This document shows, piece after piece, positions 1-8,992 of a stretch of 64,000 nt of DNA. The notes under the pieces were generated by a model. It searched no databases and was not told the origin of the DNA. It was given only the letters and a program-made list of their open reading frames with translations. Within the stretch, counting starts at the first letter, position 1; every line of letters starts with the position of its first letter. This stretch comes from Polystyrenella longa. GTDB lineage: Bacteria > Planctomycetota > Planctomycetia > Planctomycetales > Planctomycetaceae. The stretch is from the NCBI RefSeq assembly GCF_007750395.1, contig NZ_CP036281.1, positions 3,991,001 to 4,055,000 on the forward strand. The letters are read 5' to 3'. Made by a program: the position numbers and the translations under genes.

Positions 1-677
1 GGTGTGTAGAAGGGACTCGCGGGATTATCCATTGCCGGTTGGCGACTTCCCATGCGGAACAACAACATCGGTCGTCCAACACGGTCCGCCTCTTTCAACA
101 GGTTCAAGTGATTTCTAAGTAGATTCGTTGGCGAGGGTGTCTTCTGTAATTCAGGAATGGCCAATTGAGGCTGTTCCAGATAAATCACTTTAGAAACAAG
201 ACCACCATCAAGGACATGTTCGATCTCTTCTGCACTCACTTCGATTTCCACCGGAAAATCCAGCTTCTCATCAGTGGGTGGATGCAATTGATCAATCATT
301 TCGATCGTTGGATAAAGGCTGACTCCCGGGAATTCGGGCATGTCAGTCAATCCTAATCGGAAGACCTGTCCAACATTCAATCCTGCCATGGCCGGAGCCG
401 CTTCCGATTGTGGATGAACTCCATAGAACGTCACTTCCCCAGCAGAGGGTAAGTGAATCCTAACCGGTTGAGCATATTGAGGACGAGGTTGTCCCAAAAC
501 CGAGGCCCATTGTGCCGCTCGGCCAGTAGGAGCATATTGATTCAAAGGATAGTAACGATCGTCTTGAGCAACAGCCTTTGAAGGCAGAAGGCCAAGGAGC
601 AGCATGCCCAGCAAAATGACGGAGAGACCGCGTGATTTTTTGATGGCATAACTGGAGTACGTTTCAAACCCACTCAT
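1..677 (-). CDS. Secreted protein of unknown function, tandem paralog A (partial, C-terminus off window)
   Basis: Unrecognised gene. It reads leftward from an ATG at 677 and stays open to the left window edge, giving 225 visible residues. An AGGA ribosome-binding site lies about 7 bases before the ATG. Residues 1-38 form a signal peptide (basic start, Leu-rich core, AVA-Q cleavage-like end), so export is likely. Residues 70-210 align by eye with residues 83-228 of the next gene to the right (843-2069): both carry LYPT, [TS]KVIYL and ADRxG....FRxG in the same order and spacing. The two genes are therefore tandem duplicates on the same strand. No enzyme motif or known domain is visible; an envelope or extracellular structural role is only inference. 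Confidence 0.85.
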   Translation of the reverse strand, partial: MSGFETYSSYAIKKSRGLSVILLGMLLLGLLPSKAVAQDDRYYPLNQYAPTGRAAQWASVLGQPRPQYAQPVRIHLPSAGEVTFYGVHPQSEAAPAMAGLNVGQVFRLGLTDMPEFPGVSLYPTIEMIDQLHPPTDEKLDFPVEIEVSAEEIEHVLDGGLVSKVIYLEQPQLAIPELQKTPSPTNLLRNHLNLLKEADRVGRPMLLFRMGSRQPAMDNPASPFYT

Positions 678-741
678 CGGACGTCCTGTCACTTTTCGTA
701 CGTTACATAAAAATTTGGAGAGATTCTGATTGAAACCAGAG

Positions 742-787
742 ATCGACGCAGACCAGAACATTGGGAACAGGTCTGGCCGGCGTCGAT
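742..787. repeat. Interrupted inverted repeat between the two paralogs
   Basis: ATCGACGC at 742-749 is the exact reverse complement of GCGTCGAT at 780-787. An adjacent inner stem pairs AGACC (750-754) with GGTCT (770-774), leaving a 5-base bulge. It lies just after the stop of the gene at 843-2069 and could fold in its transcript. No T-run follows on either strand, so a terminator role is unproven. Confidence 0.4.
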
Positions 788-842
788 TTGAATTCAGCTA
801 TCCATTATCTGTAATTGCGACTTCTGAAAAGAAGTGAGACAA

Positions 843-2069
843 CTACGGGCAGAAGGCCGAGCCAGGTGCTGGTCCACCTGTGGCTCCCCCGGGCAACGCC
901 CAGGCAGGATAAAGTTCTTGATCCGGACTATGAGTCGGATGCGTTTCGCTATATTCGATGTGCGATACAGGATGGGGCAATCTGTAGCCCGGTTTGTTTT
1001 GCACATCCATCAGCATGTGATCGACTGGTTTTCCGATATCCACATGGGTGAAGTTACGCATCGTGTGCGACTTCAGACTGGCAGGGCCACCCAGTGGAAT
1101 GTGGTTAGGTCCAGGCAGACCAATCGGTGTTCCGGTGATTGGCATTCCATAAGAAGGAATTGATCCCATACCGGCGATCATGCTCTGAGCAGGAACTCCG
1201 GCTCCCATAGCACCACCGCCCATGATCTGAGGACCAGGAACGCCGTGCATTCCGCTTCCCATCACTGCGATAGGAATTGGAGGTGCCATTTCCCCATTCA
1301 TACCGTTGTAGCTGGCCTGCTGAATGTTCCCGGAACCACCATTGGCGGATGCCTGTAGTTCACGGTCCATTTCGAGGTCCATGTTACCGACTCGGAAGAC
1401 GACAAGAATCGTTCCGCGTCGATCTGCTTCTGCAACCGGATCAACACCTGGTTCCAGACGAGTAGAAACCAGAGTTTCGACTCCGGCGATAGCCAGTTCC
1501 TGATACTTGGGTTCCGGTAGGTAAATTACTTTGGTGACAAAGTTGTTGCTCTCGATCTGAGCAAAGTCTTCGTCATTCAATTCGATTGGAATTGTGGTGT
1601 GCATCAGGTAAGCCTGCGTTGTGGGATGCACGGGGTAAACCTGCAACGTTGGGTACAACATCATCCCTTCCCGACCCGGGCCAGGAATGCTGGTGAACTT
1701 CAACCGGTAGGTTGCTGCTTGTGGAAAGTTGTAACGACCCGGAGACATCAACTGACTCTCCGCAAAGCCGTCGCCAACCATCCAACCGATATGCATACCG
1801 GCAGGTCCGGTAAAGCGAACTTGTGAAGTCAAGTTCTCAGGAACATTACCCATTCCCCCTTCCATTGGTTCGTTGTATGCGACCTGCATCAGTTCCGGCA
1901 TCATTACGCCGGGGCCAGGTCCATCCACCATCGGACCAGGTCGCATCATTTGAGCGGCAGGTGGAGCAACATAGTTATCATGCTGCTTCACCATGTGTTG
2001 TCCGCCGGTTGTACAACCGACGCAAACGACAAGGATGGTCCCCAGGACCAGAAAGTAACACTTCATCAT
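843..2069 (-). CDS. Probable lipoprotein of unknown function, tandem paralog B
   Basis: 408 residues, unrecognised family. Two consecutive ATGs (2069 and 2066) follow a strong AAGGGGG ribosome-binding site. The N-terminus is a short hydrophobic signal ending VGC at Cys19; the -3 position is Cys rather than Leu, so the lipobox is only approximate. A structured region (residues 83-230) shares LYPT (138-141), TKVIYL (179-184) and ADRRG....FRVG (215-228) with the partial gene to its left. Residues 250-320 are rich in Gly, Met and Pro ([15 protein letters not shown]) and look disordered. Most likely an envelope-anchored planctomycete-specific protein. Being transcribed before its paralog, the two may form one operon across a 165-base gap. 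Confidence 0.85.
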   Translation of the reverse strand: MMKCYFLVLGTILVVCVGCTTGGQHMVKQHDNYVAPPAAQMMRPGPMVDGPGPGVMMPELMQVAYNEPMEGGMGNVPENLTSQVRFTGPAGMHIGWMVGDGFAESQLMSPGRYNFPQAATYRLKFTSIPGPGREGMMLYPTLQVYPVHPTTQAYLMHTTIPIELNDEDFAQIESNNFVTKVIYLPEPKYQELAIAGVETLVSTRLEPGVDPVAEADRRGTILVVFRVGNMDLEMDRELQASANGGSGNIQQASYNGMNGEMAPPIPIAVMGSGMHGVPGPQIMGGGAMGAGVPAQSMIAGMGSIPSYGMPITGTPIGLPGPNHIPLGGPASLKSHTMRNFTHVDIGKPVDHMLMDVQNKPGYRLPHPVSHIEYSETHPTHSPDQELYPAWALPGGATGGPAPGSAFCP

Positions 2070-2424
2070 AATCCCCCTTCAGGATTAGCCTCTGGACAGC
2101 TGTCTGGTTTGACATTCAAAGCGAACAAACAAATCAAACAAGTAGCCTTGAATGTCGGAATCTAAAGTTGTGACACTTTGAGCTGTGTACCGGGAATTCC
2201 CTTTTCCCATATGGTTACACTTCTCTGTTCCAGCAAATTGCCGTCGACCTTTAGACCCGATTCCGTTTACAATCCCCGACCTTCGATGAGGAAGAACCTC
2301 TGTTGGAGACGTGAAGCAAAACGGGTCTTTCAGCGCGATGACTTGTAGAACGTTGTTTCACACAATTCTCTATTCGGACCATTACCATCCAATTCTTTGG
2401 AAAATCCCGCAAAATCAGAACAAG
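2070..2424. other. Divergent intergenic region
   Basis: 355 bases between two divergently transcribed genes. It must carry promoters for both. A TTGACA hexamer occurs at 2109-2114, but no convincing -10 box sits 17 bases beyond it. No RNA gene or repeat seen. Confidence 0.5.
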
Positions 2425-3438
2425 ATGAAGAGATTACCTAACTTACAAATCCGAATCTCTGCCTGTTTGATCATCATTCTGGCCATTGGGGGAGCCTTTT
2501 ATCAGTGGTCTCGACAGAATTCCGAGGGCAAGGAAACTCCGTATCCTCTTTCATCACAAGAAGATACGAATGCACCTCAAAATCAGGCCCAGGCTCAGAC
2601 CTCTGCTGGCACCACTCCACTAGTAAGTATTGAAACCCCTACTTTCGACAGTCTACCTGAGTCCCCTAAGGTCCAAAGTGCGGGACGCGACCTGCTTCTG
2701 CAGTCCAGACAACAATTACAGCAATACAAACCATTTCAGGCTCGTTTAACTCAGACCATTCGAATTAGTGCTCAGCCGATTCTGGCCAGAGGGACCTATA
2801 AGGAGGGGCTGGCTCAGCAACTTCGTATGGAATTAGAGATCGAAACGCAGAACACTCGAGGGAAAATGTTGAATGTCTGTGATGGGTCCATCTTATGGAC
2901 TGAATTCACACGACATTCGGCGGAACTCGCACCGGAAGGAAAGCCAAAAATCACTCGACGTGACCTCGGATCGATTCTGCAGGAAGCTTATTCAACCGAT
3001 CATGTCGAGAATGCCCGCTATGTCTCTGATTTGGCCATGGGTGGGCTGACAGCACTGTTCGCATCGCTGGAAAAAGAAATGATCTTCCGCGATCCAACCG
3101 AATTTTCGCACGGTGGCGTACTCCTCTGGAAGCTTCAGGGAACCTGGTCCCCCGGTTTCCTCGAACGCCATCATGTCAGCAACCTTAGTAAATTGCCTCG
3201 GCATGTCCCAGATTCCGTGGAGCTCTTTCTCGATCGCAAGACACTATTTCCGCATCGGATCCTGTTCACCCGCCAACAGGATGATAAAGAGGCTCCTCTG
3301 AAAATGATCACCTTCGACTTCTCGGATGTCGAACTTCAGGCAACGCTCACCGAGGAGTTGTTCGAATACGACCTCAAGGGTGAAACGTATGACGATGTCA
3401 CCAACCAATACCTGCGCAGATTGCAGGAAGTTGACTGA
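2425..3438 (+). CDS. Membrane-anchored LolA-like protein (possibly DUF1571)
   Basis: 337 residues from the ATG at 2425. The frame is open further upstream to 2311, but that extension looks non-coding, and starting at MKRLPNLQIRIS puts the single membrane segment (residues 10-27) at the N-terminus. After a Gln/Pro/Thr-rich linker (30-85), residues 90-335 have the alternating pattern of a LolA/LppX-type half-barrel: a helix, then repeated beta strands, with an L-FPHRI-F strand near residue 275 and a closing strand with TEELFEYD. Planctomycetes carry many such DUF1571-like proteins. Lipid or lipoprotein handling in the envelope is inferred from the fold. It lies upstream of the DUF1501 gene on the same strand, with a 128-base gap. 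Confidence 0.75.
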   Translation: MKRLPNLQIRISACLIIILAIGGAFYQWSRQNSEGKETPYPLSSQEDTNAPQNQAQAQTSAGTTPLVSIETPTFDSLPESPKVQSAGRDLLLQSRQQLQQYKPFQARLTQTIRISAQPILARGTYKEGLAQQLRMELEIETQNTRGKMLNVCDGSILWTEFTRHSAELAPEGKPKITRRDLGSILQEAYSTDHVENARYVSDLAMGGLTALFASLEKEMIFRDPTEFSHGGVLLWKLQGTWSPGFLERHHVSNLSKLPRHVPDSVELFLDRKTLFPHRILFTRQQDDKEAPLKMITFDFSDVELQATLTEELFEYDLKGETYDDVTNQYLRRLQEVD

Positions 3439-3566
3439 CCTGAACCAGTCCAAGTCTGCCTGTGGGGCTCATTTCTGTTTGTATTCCCGATTCTGAATCG
3501 CTACGATACATATCGACGTTTGTTGATGTAATATTACCGTCGTGACTTCATTGGGGATTTCTGCTG

Positions 3567-4925
3567 ATGAGACGTTGTCGTGGACCGATCAATCGTCGTG
3601 ACTTCATGCGAGTTGGCAGTCTCGCGTTAGGCGGGCTTGTTCTCCCTCAGATTTTACAGGCCAAAGAAGCGTCCGGCACATTGAAGCAACGGAAGTCGGT
3701 CATCTTTCTGTTCCAGCACGGAGGGGCTTCTCAGCTCGAAACGTACGACCTGAAGCCTGATGCTCCGCTCGATTACCGAAGTTGCTTTTCGCCAATCTCC
3801 ACTAATGTTCCCGGGATGGACCTCTGTGAGCATCTTCCGTTGCACGCCAAAATTGCGGACAAGTTTTCACTCGTCCGGTCGATGCATCACGATGTAGACA
3901 TTCACAGTGATGGTGGAATTACCGTCCTGACGGGGAAGCGACCGGAGAAACTCGATCCGACGTCCCAATCCAAGAGCGAGCACCCCTGCCTGGGAGCCGT
4001 TGCCAGTCATGTGCTCGGGACCAATGAAAGCTTCATGCCGCCGTATGTTTCAATTCCAAACAAAATCTACATGGTCCGCCCCGCTTACCTGGGCGTAAAA
4101 CATAGTCCTTTCGCTTCGGGGAATCCGGCTGCTGATTCTTACGCGCCACCGCATCTCTCTCTTCCAGCAAATATGTCTCGGGAAGAATTCAAACTTCGCG
4201 GCGATCTAGTTAAGCACCTAGATCGCCTGCGCACTGACATCGACTCGACCCAGAACCTCCAGGGAACAGAGGAATTTCGTGAGTTGGCTCTGCAGATGTT
4301 GACCAGCCCGCAAACGGCTCAAGCTTTTGATCTGCAACGGGAAACAGTACAAACACACACAGCCTATGGTCATCATGAATGGGGACAATCCTGTCTATTG
4401 GCACGACGTCTGGCCGAGGCGGGGACTTTGGTGACGACGATTTATCTCAACAGCCCCATGAGTGGCAATAAATACACCAACTGGGACGATCACATTCTAA
4501 ACGCAGGCCAACCGGGGCACTTCGCCGAGTACATGGAGCGTCGATTGCCCTTCATGGATCAGGCCGTTTCCGCGTTAGTTCAGGACATCTTCGACCGAGG
4601 ATTGCAGGAAGAAATCATGGTTGTCGCCGTAGGCGAATTTGGTCGAACTCCCAAACTAAGTCACAACAGCAGCGGCACGGGTCGGAACCACTGGCCGGGG
4701 GCGTATACCGCCTTCATTTCTGGGGGAGGACTCAAAATGGGCCAAGTCGTGGGAGCCACCAATTCAAAAGCAGAGTATCCGACGCAAGCCCCGTACTCTC
4801 CACAGGATCTGCTCGCCACCATTTACAGGCATCTCGGAATCAACTGGAATGAAAACCTGATCGATCATTCAGGTCGCCCCGTCCCGATTCTTCCTACCGC
4901 ACGACCGATTGCCGAGCTAATCTAA
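3567..4925 (+). CDS. DUF1501 family Tat-exported protein
   Basis: 452 residues. The N-terminus has a twin-arginine signal (NRRDFMRVG at residues 9-17) followed by a hydrophobic stretch ending near LQAKEA, so it is exported folded by the Tat system. The body matches the DUF1501 family, a sulfatase/phosphatase-like alpha/beta group greatly expanded in Planctomycetes: HGGASQLETYD near residue 50, a GEFGRTPK motif near residue 357, and HWPG shortly after. Substrate unknown. These proteins usually sit next to DUF1549/DUF1553 cytochrome-like partners; none is present here, so this is a solitary copy. Its 3' end overlaps the 3' end of murD on the other strand by 9 bases. Confidence 0.92.
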   Translation: MRRCRGPINRRDFMRVGSLALGGLVLPQILQAKEASGTLKQRKSVIFLFQHGGASQLETYDLKPDAPLDYRSCFSPISTNVPGMDLCEHLPLHAKIADKFSLVRSMHHDVDIHSDGGITVLTGKRPEKLDPTSQSKSEHPCLGAVASHVLGTNESFMPPYVSIPNKIYMVRPAYLGVKHSPFASGNPAADSYAPPHLSLPANMSREEFKLRGDLVKHLDRLRTDIDSTQNLQGTEEFRELALQMLTSPQTAQAFDLQRETVQTHTAYGHHEWGQSCLLARRLAEAGTLVTTIYLNSPMSGNKYTNWDDHILNAGQPGHFAEYMERRLPFMDQAVSALVQDIFDRGLQEEIMVVAVGEFGRTPKLSHNSSGTGRNHWPGAYTAFISGGGLKMGQVVGATNSKAEYPTQAPYSPQDLLATIYRHLGINWNENLIDHSGRPVPILPTARPIAELI

Positions 4926-6359
4926 TCGGTCCGGAGTGGATTGAGTTACCAACTGCTGATACTGCTCGACAAATCGCTCCCCACGTTCGCGAAAATCTCG
5001 AAACCAGCCGTAGCTGGCACAACCGGGTGAGAGCAGAATGATGTCCCCCACCTGGGAGGCATCCCACGCAGACTGCATAGCCTCGCTAAAGCTGTTCGCA
5101 ATTGAATAATCGACGAGCGATTCAATCAGCGATTCGACCAGTGCCACTTCTGAGGTGCGATGTTGGTTTATCAGTTCTGCCAATTTCACTTGAGTATCGC
5201 CCATCAGTATGACCTGTTTGCAGCGAGTTCTTATTTCTTTCGCGAATGGTTCCAGGTCGCTCCCTTTATCAGAACCACCTGCCAGGAGAATGATCGGACG
5301 ATCAAACGCGCGAAGCGCGGCCATCGCCGATTCGGGTGTCGTCGCCAGCGAATCGTTATAGAAATCACGGCCATTTATTTCACCGATCCACTGCAATCGG
5401 TGGGGCAAAGGTTCAAACTGATGCAGTCCCTTCTGCATAGTATCCAGAGGCACCCCAACTGCCTGTGCTGCCGTCATTGCTGCAGCGATGTTGGCAAGAT
5501 GATGGCGTCCTTTCAGGCCTGTCCATTCGAGCACAGGGAACCTTATCTCTTCGCCATTAATCGTTAATTCGTCCGTCGCCGATATTCCAAACAGGTGACG
5601 TTCTCCCCTTGTCGGCCAGTCGCAACTTGCCGAATCATCGACATTCAGCACGGTGATTCCGTCGGAATTCTGATATTCAATCAACCGCTGCTTACTCTCA
5701 CGATAATGCGAAACGATCTGGTGCCAGTCGAGATGGTTCGGGCTGAAGTTCGTCACTATGGCGACGTCGGTCGTGGGCTGTAACGACTCAAGATAATAAA
5801 GTTGAAAGCTGGAAACCTCCAAAACGACCCAATCGCCTTTCTGCATTAAGAGCAAATCGGACAATAAACTGCCGCCAAGATTCCCTCCCAGCCATGCAGT
5901 GCCGAAATGTTCCTTGAATAAGGCGTGTAATAGAGCGGATGTCGTCGACTTTCCGTTGCTACCGGTTACAGCGGCAACCTTCATCCCCTTCCAACGCAAC
6001 TCGTTCCAGAGCAGCCCCAGTTCCGTCGTGATGGGAATGGATTTTTCGCGGACATATTGAATCCAGGGATTACCTGGACGCACTGCTGGATTGACGACGA
6101 GCAGTTCGGCATCGCGAAAATCCTCCTCAACATGTCCACCCAGCGTGCATCGCTCCAACTTCAAATTAAGTTCACCTCGAATGTGGTCGAGCGATTTAAT
6201 CAGGTTTTCTTCCGATGCAGTGTCGGTAATTGTCAGTCTGGCTCCGCAGTTTACCAGGTACTCCGCCGCCGCGACGCCCCCGCCAAACGTTCCCAAGCCC
6301 ATTAATGTGATCCGTTTTCCGGATAGAGCCTCAGGATTGCAGGGAAAACAAGGAGCCAT
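4917..6359 (-). CDS. murD: UDP-N-acetylmuramoyl-L-alanine--glutamate ligase
   Basis: 480 residues, normal length for MurD. The cytoplasmic ligase adds glutamate to UDP-MurNAc-L-Ala during peptidoglycan precursor synthesis. Seen: an N-terminal Rossmann-like part (GLGTFGGG, residues 21-28), the ATP-binding loop GSNGKSTT (133-140), the ligase signature EVSSFQL (181-187), NFSPNHLDWH (204-213) and a C-terminal LLAGGSDKG. Odd: the usual NDSKATN motif reads NDSLATT (335-341), so the conserved lysine is Leu at 338. It stands alone rather than in a mur/fts cluster. The tail overlaps the DUF1501 gene tail by 9 bases, convergently. Confidence 0.95.
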   Translation of the reverse strand: MAPCFPCNPEALSGKRITLMGLGTFGGGVAAAEYLVNCGARLTITDTASEENLIKSLDHIRGELNLKLERCTLGGHVEEDFRDAELLVVNPAVRPGNPWIQYVREKSIPITTELGLLWNELRWKGMKVAAVTGSNGKSTTSALLHALFKEHFGTAWLGGNLGGSLLSDLLLMQKGDWVVLEVSSFQLYYLESLQPTTDVAIVTNFSPNHLDWHQIVSHYRESKQRLIEYQNSDGITVLNVDDSASCDWPTRGERHLFGISATDELTINGEEIRFPVLEWTGLKGRHHLANIAAAMTAAQAVGVPLDTMQKGLHQFEPLPHRLQWIGEINGRDFYNDSLATTPESAMAALRAFDRPIILLAGGSDKGSDLEPFAKEIRTRCKQVILMGDTQVKLAELINQHRTSEVALVESLIESLVDYSIANSFSEAMQSAWDASQVGDIILLSPGCASYGWFRDFRERGERFVEQYQQLVTQSTPDRLD

Positions 6360-6782
6360 CGTGTGTAATTTTTCTGAAATAAATTAAGAGTTGCGCCCGA
6401 CCGAGTTGGACGATGAATGTTTTGCTCAATGCAAGTTTTTTCATCAAGCCAGTAGGAAGATCGATCATTTTGCTGGAAGGACCGTTCCCAGAAACTACGC
6501 AACCGTCAAAGAGGCATGGCCATTTCGCTAAAAAAATTCAAACAGTGCAGATCATGCTGAAGAATCACGATTCGACAAGTGAGGACTCTGGGCGAATAGG
6601 ACTATCGCTGAATTTTTTTTGAAATTTCAACAGCAATCGAGCCGAATACTTCGAAGTGACTTATTCTTTTCCAGGATTGCATCGATCGGCGTGCCCGCCG
6701 CGGAAAAGAATTTTCTTAGGAGTTCCGTCCAAGGATTGATGACCCGACAACCAATTATCTACTATCATAGAGCTCACACACA
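6360..6782. other. Divergent intergenic region murD/glgX
   Basis: 423 bases. Short open frames here have no coding character. Contains an AT-rich tract near 6608-6625 but no clear promoter, RNA or repeat. Confidence 0.5.
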
Positions 6783-8864
6783 ATGCTTGGAACATCGCTA
6801 ATGAATCCACCAATACAGTCCCTGCACACATTTCCCTACGGAGCGATCCTGCAGGGACATGGAGTCCAGTTCGCGGTTTACAGTAAATCCGCAACGGATA
6901 TGCGACTGCTGCTTTACGATAACGTAGATGACCTCAACCCGCGTCAGATCATCGAATTTGACAAAGCCAACGGGAAATGTGGTGACATCTGGACGCTGTT
7001 TATCCCTTTTATCGGGGCGGGACAGTTGTACCATTTCCAGGCGGATGGCCCATGGGCTCCGTCGGAAGGGCACAGGTTTGATGGTAAAGCACGTCTGATC
7101 GATCCTTATGCCAAAGCACTGGCAGGTGATTATCAGCATGGGAGGGATGGCATTGTCCGCCCTCCGAAATGCGTTGTTATCGATGATGACTTCAACTGGG
7201 ATGGGGACCGACACCTGGGGCGTCCTCTTTCGGAAACAATCATTTATGAGATGCACGTCCGCGGATTCACCCAGTCAGGAACCAGTGGTGTTGAACATCC
7301 GGGAACCTATCTCGGAATTATTGACAAGATTCCCTATTTGAAATCGTTGGGGGTCACCGCCGTCGAACTGATGCCTGTTCACGAGTTCCCCACCAATCAC
7401 TGGCACCCGGATGACGACCGCCTGGCCAACTACTGGGGCTACGACACGCTCGCTTTCTTCTCACCGCACCGTGGATACGCTGCCGGTGACGAACCGGGCT
7501 GTCAGGTGAATGAATTCAAACAGATGGTCAAGGCTCTCCATCAGGCCGGGATCGAAGTCATTCTGGACGTCGTGTTCAATCACACGGCTGAAGGAAATGC
7601 CAAAGGTCCGACGCTCGGTTTCAAAGGGTTGGAAAACAGCGTCTATTATCACTTGGAAAAAGTCGACCGAGCAATCTACAGTAACTACTCCGGTTGCGGT
7701 AACGCGATCAACGGCAACCACCCGGTTGTCAGAGAGATGATTTTTAATTGCCTGCGACACTGGGTCTGCAACTACCACATTGACGGTTTCCGGTTCGATC
7801 TCGCGTCGATTCTCAGTCGAGACCGTCACGGTCGTCTTGTACCGAATCCACCACTGGTGGAAACGATCTCCGAAGATCCGTTGCTTGCCGATACGAAAAT
7901 TATTGCAGAAGCCTGGGACGCCGCCGGCGCCTATCAGGTCGGTTCCTTCTCGCACATTCGCTGGGCAGAATGGAATGGTCGTTTTCGGGACGATGTCCGC
8001 CGTTACTGGAATGGTTACACTCCCTCGTTGGGCGAAGTCGCCACGCGGATGGCGGGCTCCAGTGACCTGTATCAGTCGGGGGACCGAGCTCCATACCATA
8101 GCATTAACTTTGTGACGGCCCACGACGGCTTCACCATGAACGACCTCGTTTCGTACAACGACAAACATAACGAGGCGAACGGCGAAGATAACCGCGACGG
8201 AGAAAACCACAACCTTTCGATGAACTTCGGGCATGAAGGGCCAACGAAGAACAAAGAGATCGAAAAGCTGCGAAACCGTCAGATCAAAAATATGATGGCG
8301 ACGTTGTTCCTCAGCCAGGGTGTGCCGATGCTGCTTTGTGGCGATGAAGTCCGGCGGACGCAGATGGGTAACAACAATACCTACTGTCAGGACAATGCCC
8401 TTTCCTGGTTCAACTGGGAATTGGTCAATCGCCATAAAGATATGCTGCGATTTACCAAAGGGTTGATCAAACTACGTCGTTTTGAACCCTCATTGCGACG
8501 GGCCGAGTTTCTCTCGGGTGAAGTCACCGACCCGTTACGTCTTCCCGATGTCTCCTGGTACAACTGGCTCGGCCACCCGGTCGATTGGGCCCACGATCAG
8601 CAAACGTTGACCTGTCTCTTCGGTGGCAACCTCGCTTCCGACGATTTAGAGGCTGGCAATAACATCATGATTGTCATGCACTCCGGCTGGGAACCGGTTC
8701 GGGTTCAACTCCCCGAGACGATCATCCCTGCTCAATGGAAACTGGTCATCGACACGGCGGCCGATACGCCCAATGACATTTTCTTTGAGGACGATGGTCC
8801 CAAATTATCTTCGACCAACATCACCTTGTATGGTCGCTCTCTTCGCTGTTACGTCGGCTGGTGA
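6783..8864 (+). CDS. glgX: Glycogen debranching enzyme (isoamylase-type GH13)
   Basis: 693 residues. Hydrolyses alpha-1,6 branch linkages in glycogen limit dextrins, in the cytoplasm. An N-terminal CBM48-like domain (about 10-120) precedes the GH13 barrel. Catalytic residues are visible: nucleophile Asp in FRFDLAS (about 337), acid/base Glu in IIAEAWDAAG (about 374) and the transition-state Asp in TAHDGFT (about 446). YEMHVRGFT and MPVHEFP are typical of the GlgX/TreX subfamily. Two in-frame ATGs (6783, 6801) are possible and neither has a strong ribosome-binding site. A strong bidirectional terminator follows. glgB and glgC lie elsewhere in the window rather than beside it. Confidence 0.95.
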   Translation: MLGTSLMNPPIQSLHTFPYGAILQGHGVQFAVYSKSATDMRLLLYDNVDDLNPRQIIEFDKANGKCGDIWTLFIPFIGAGQLYHFQADGPWAPSEGHRFDGKARLIDPYAKALAGDYQHGRDGIVRPPKCVVIDDDFNWDGDRHLGRPLSETIIYEMHVRGFTQSGTSGVEHPGTYLGIIDKIPYLKSLGVTAVELMPVHEFPTNHWHPDDDRLANYWGYDTLAFFSPHRGYAAGDEPGCQVNEFKQMVKALHQAGIEVILDVVFNHTAEGNAKGPTLGFKGLENSVYYHLEKVDRAIYSNYSGCGNAINGNHPVVREMIFNCLRHWVCNYHIDGFRFDLASILSRDRHGRLVPNPPLVETISEDPLLADTKIIAEAWDAAGAYQVGSFSHIRWAEWNGRFRDDVRRYWNGYTPSLGEVATRMAGSSDLYQSGDRAPYHSINFVTAHDGFTMNDLVSYNDKHNEANGEDNRDGENHNLSMNFGHEGPTKNKEIEKLRNRQIKNMMATLFLSQGVPMLLCGDEVRRTQMGNNNTYCQDNALSWFNWELVNRHKDMLRFTKGLIKLRRFEPSLRRAEFLSGEVTDPLRLPDVSWYNWLGHPVDWAHDQQTLTCLFGGNLASDDLEAGNNIMIVMHSGWEPVRVQLPETIIPAQWKLVIDTAADTPNDIFFEDDGPKLSSTNITLYGRSLRCYVGW

Positions 8865-8910
8865 ACATCACCTAAGTGACACGCAAAGTCTGATATTAAA
8901 GCTTGAATAA

Positions 8911-8950
8911 AAAAACGGTTTCTCCTGCATGTGCGGGAGAAACCGTTTTT
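8911..8950. terminator. Bidirectional intrinsic terminator between glgX and galE
   Basis: Perfect 15-base stem: 8911-8925 pairs with 8936-8950 around a 10-base loop. The stem begins with an A run and ends with a T run, so it works on both strands for these convergent genes. Confidence 0.93.
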
Positions 8951-8992
8951 CGTTTGAACTATGATATCTGCGGATCAGATCCGAAACGCTGA

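Noticed and set aside
7461-8435. 324-residue minus-strand frame opposite glgX
   Set aside because: Shadow of glgX, whose catalytic motifs are all intact.
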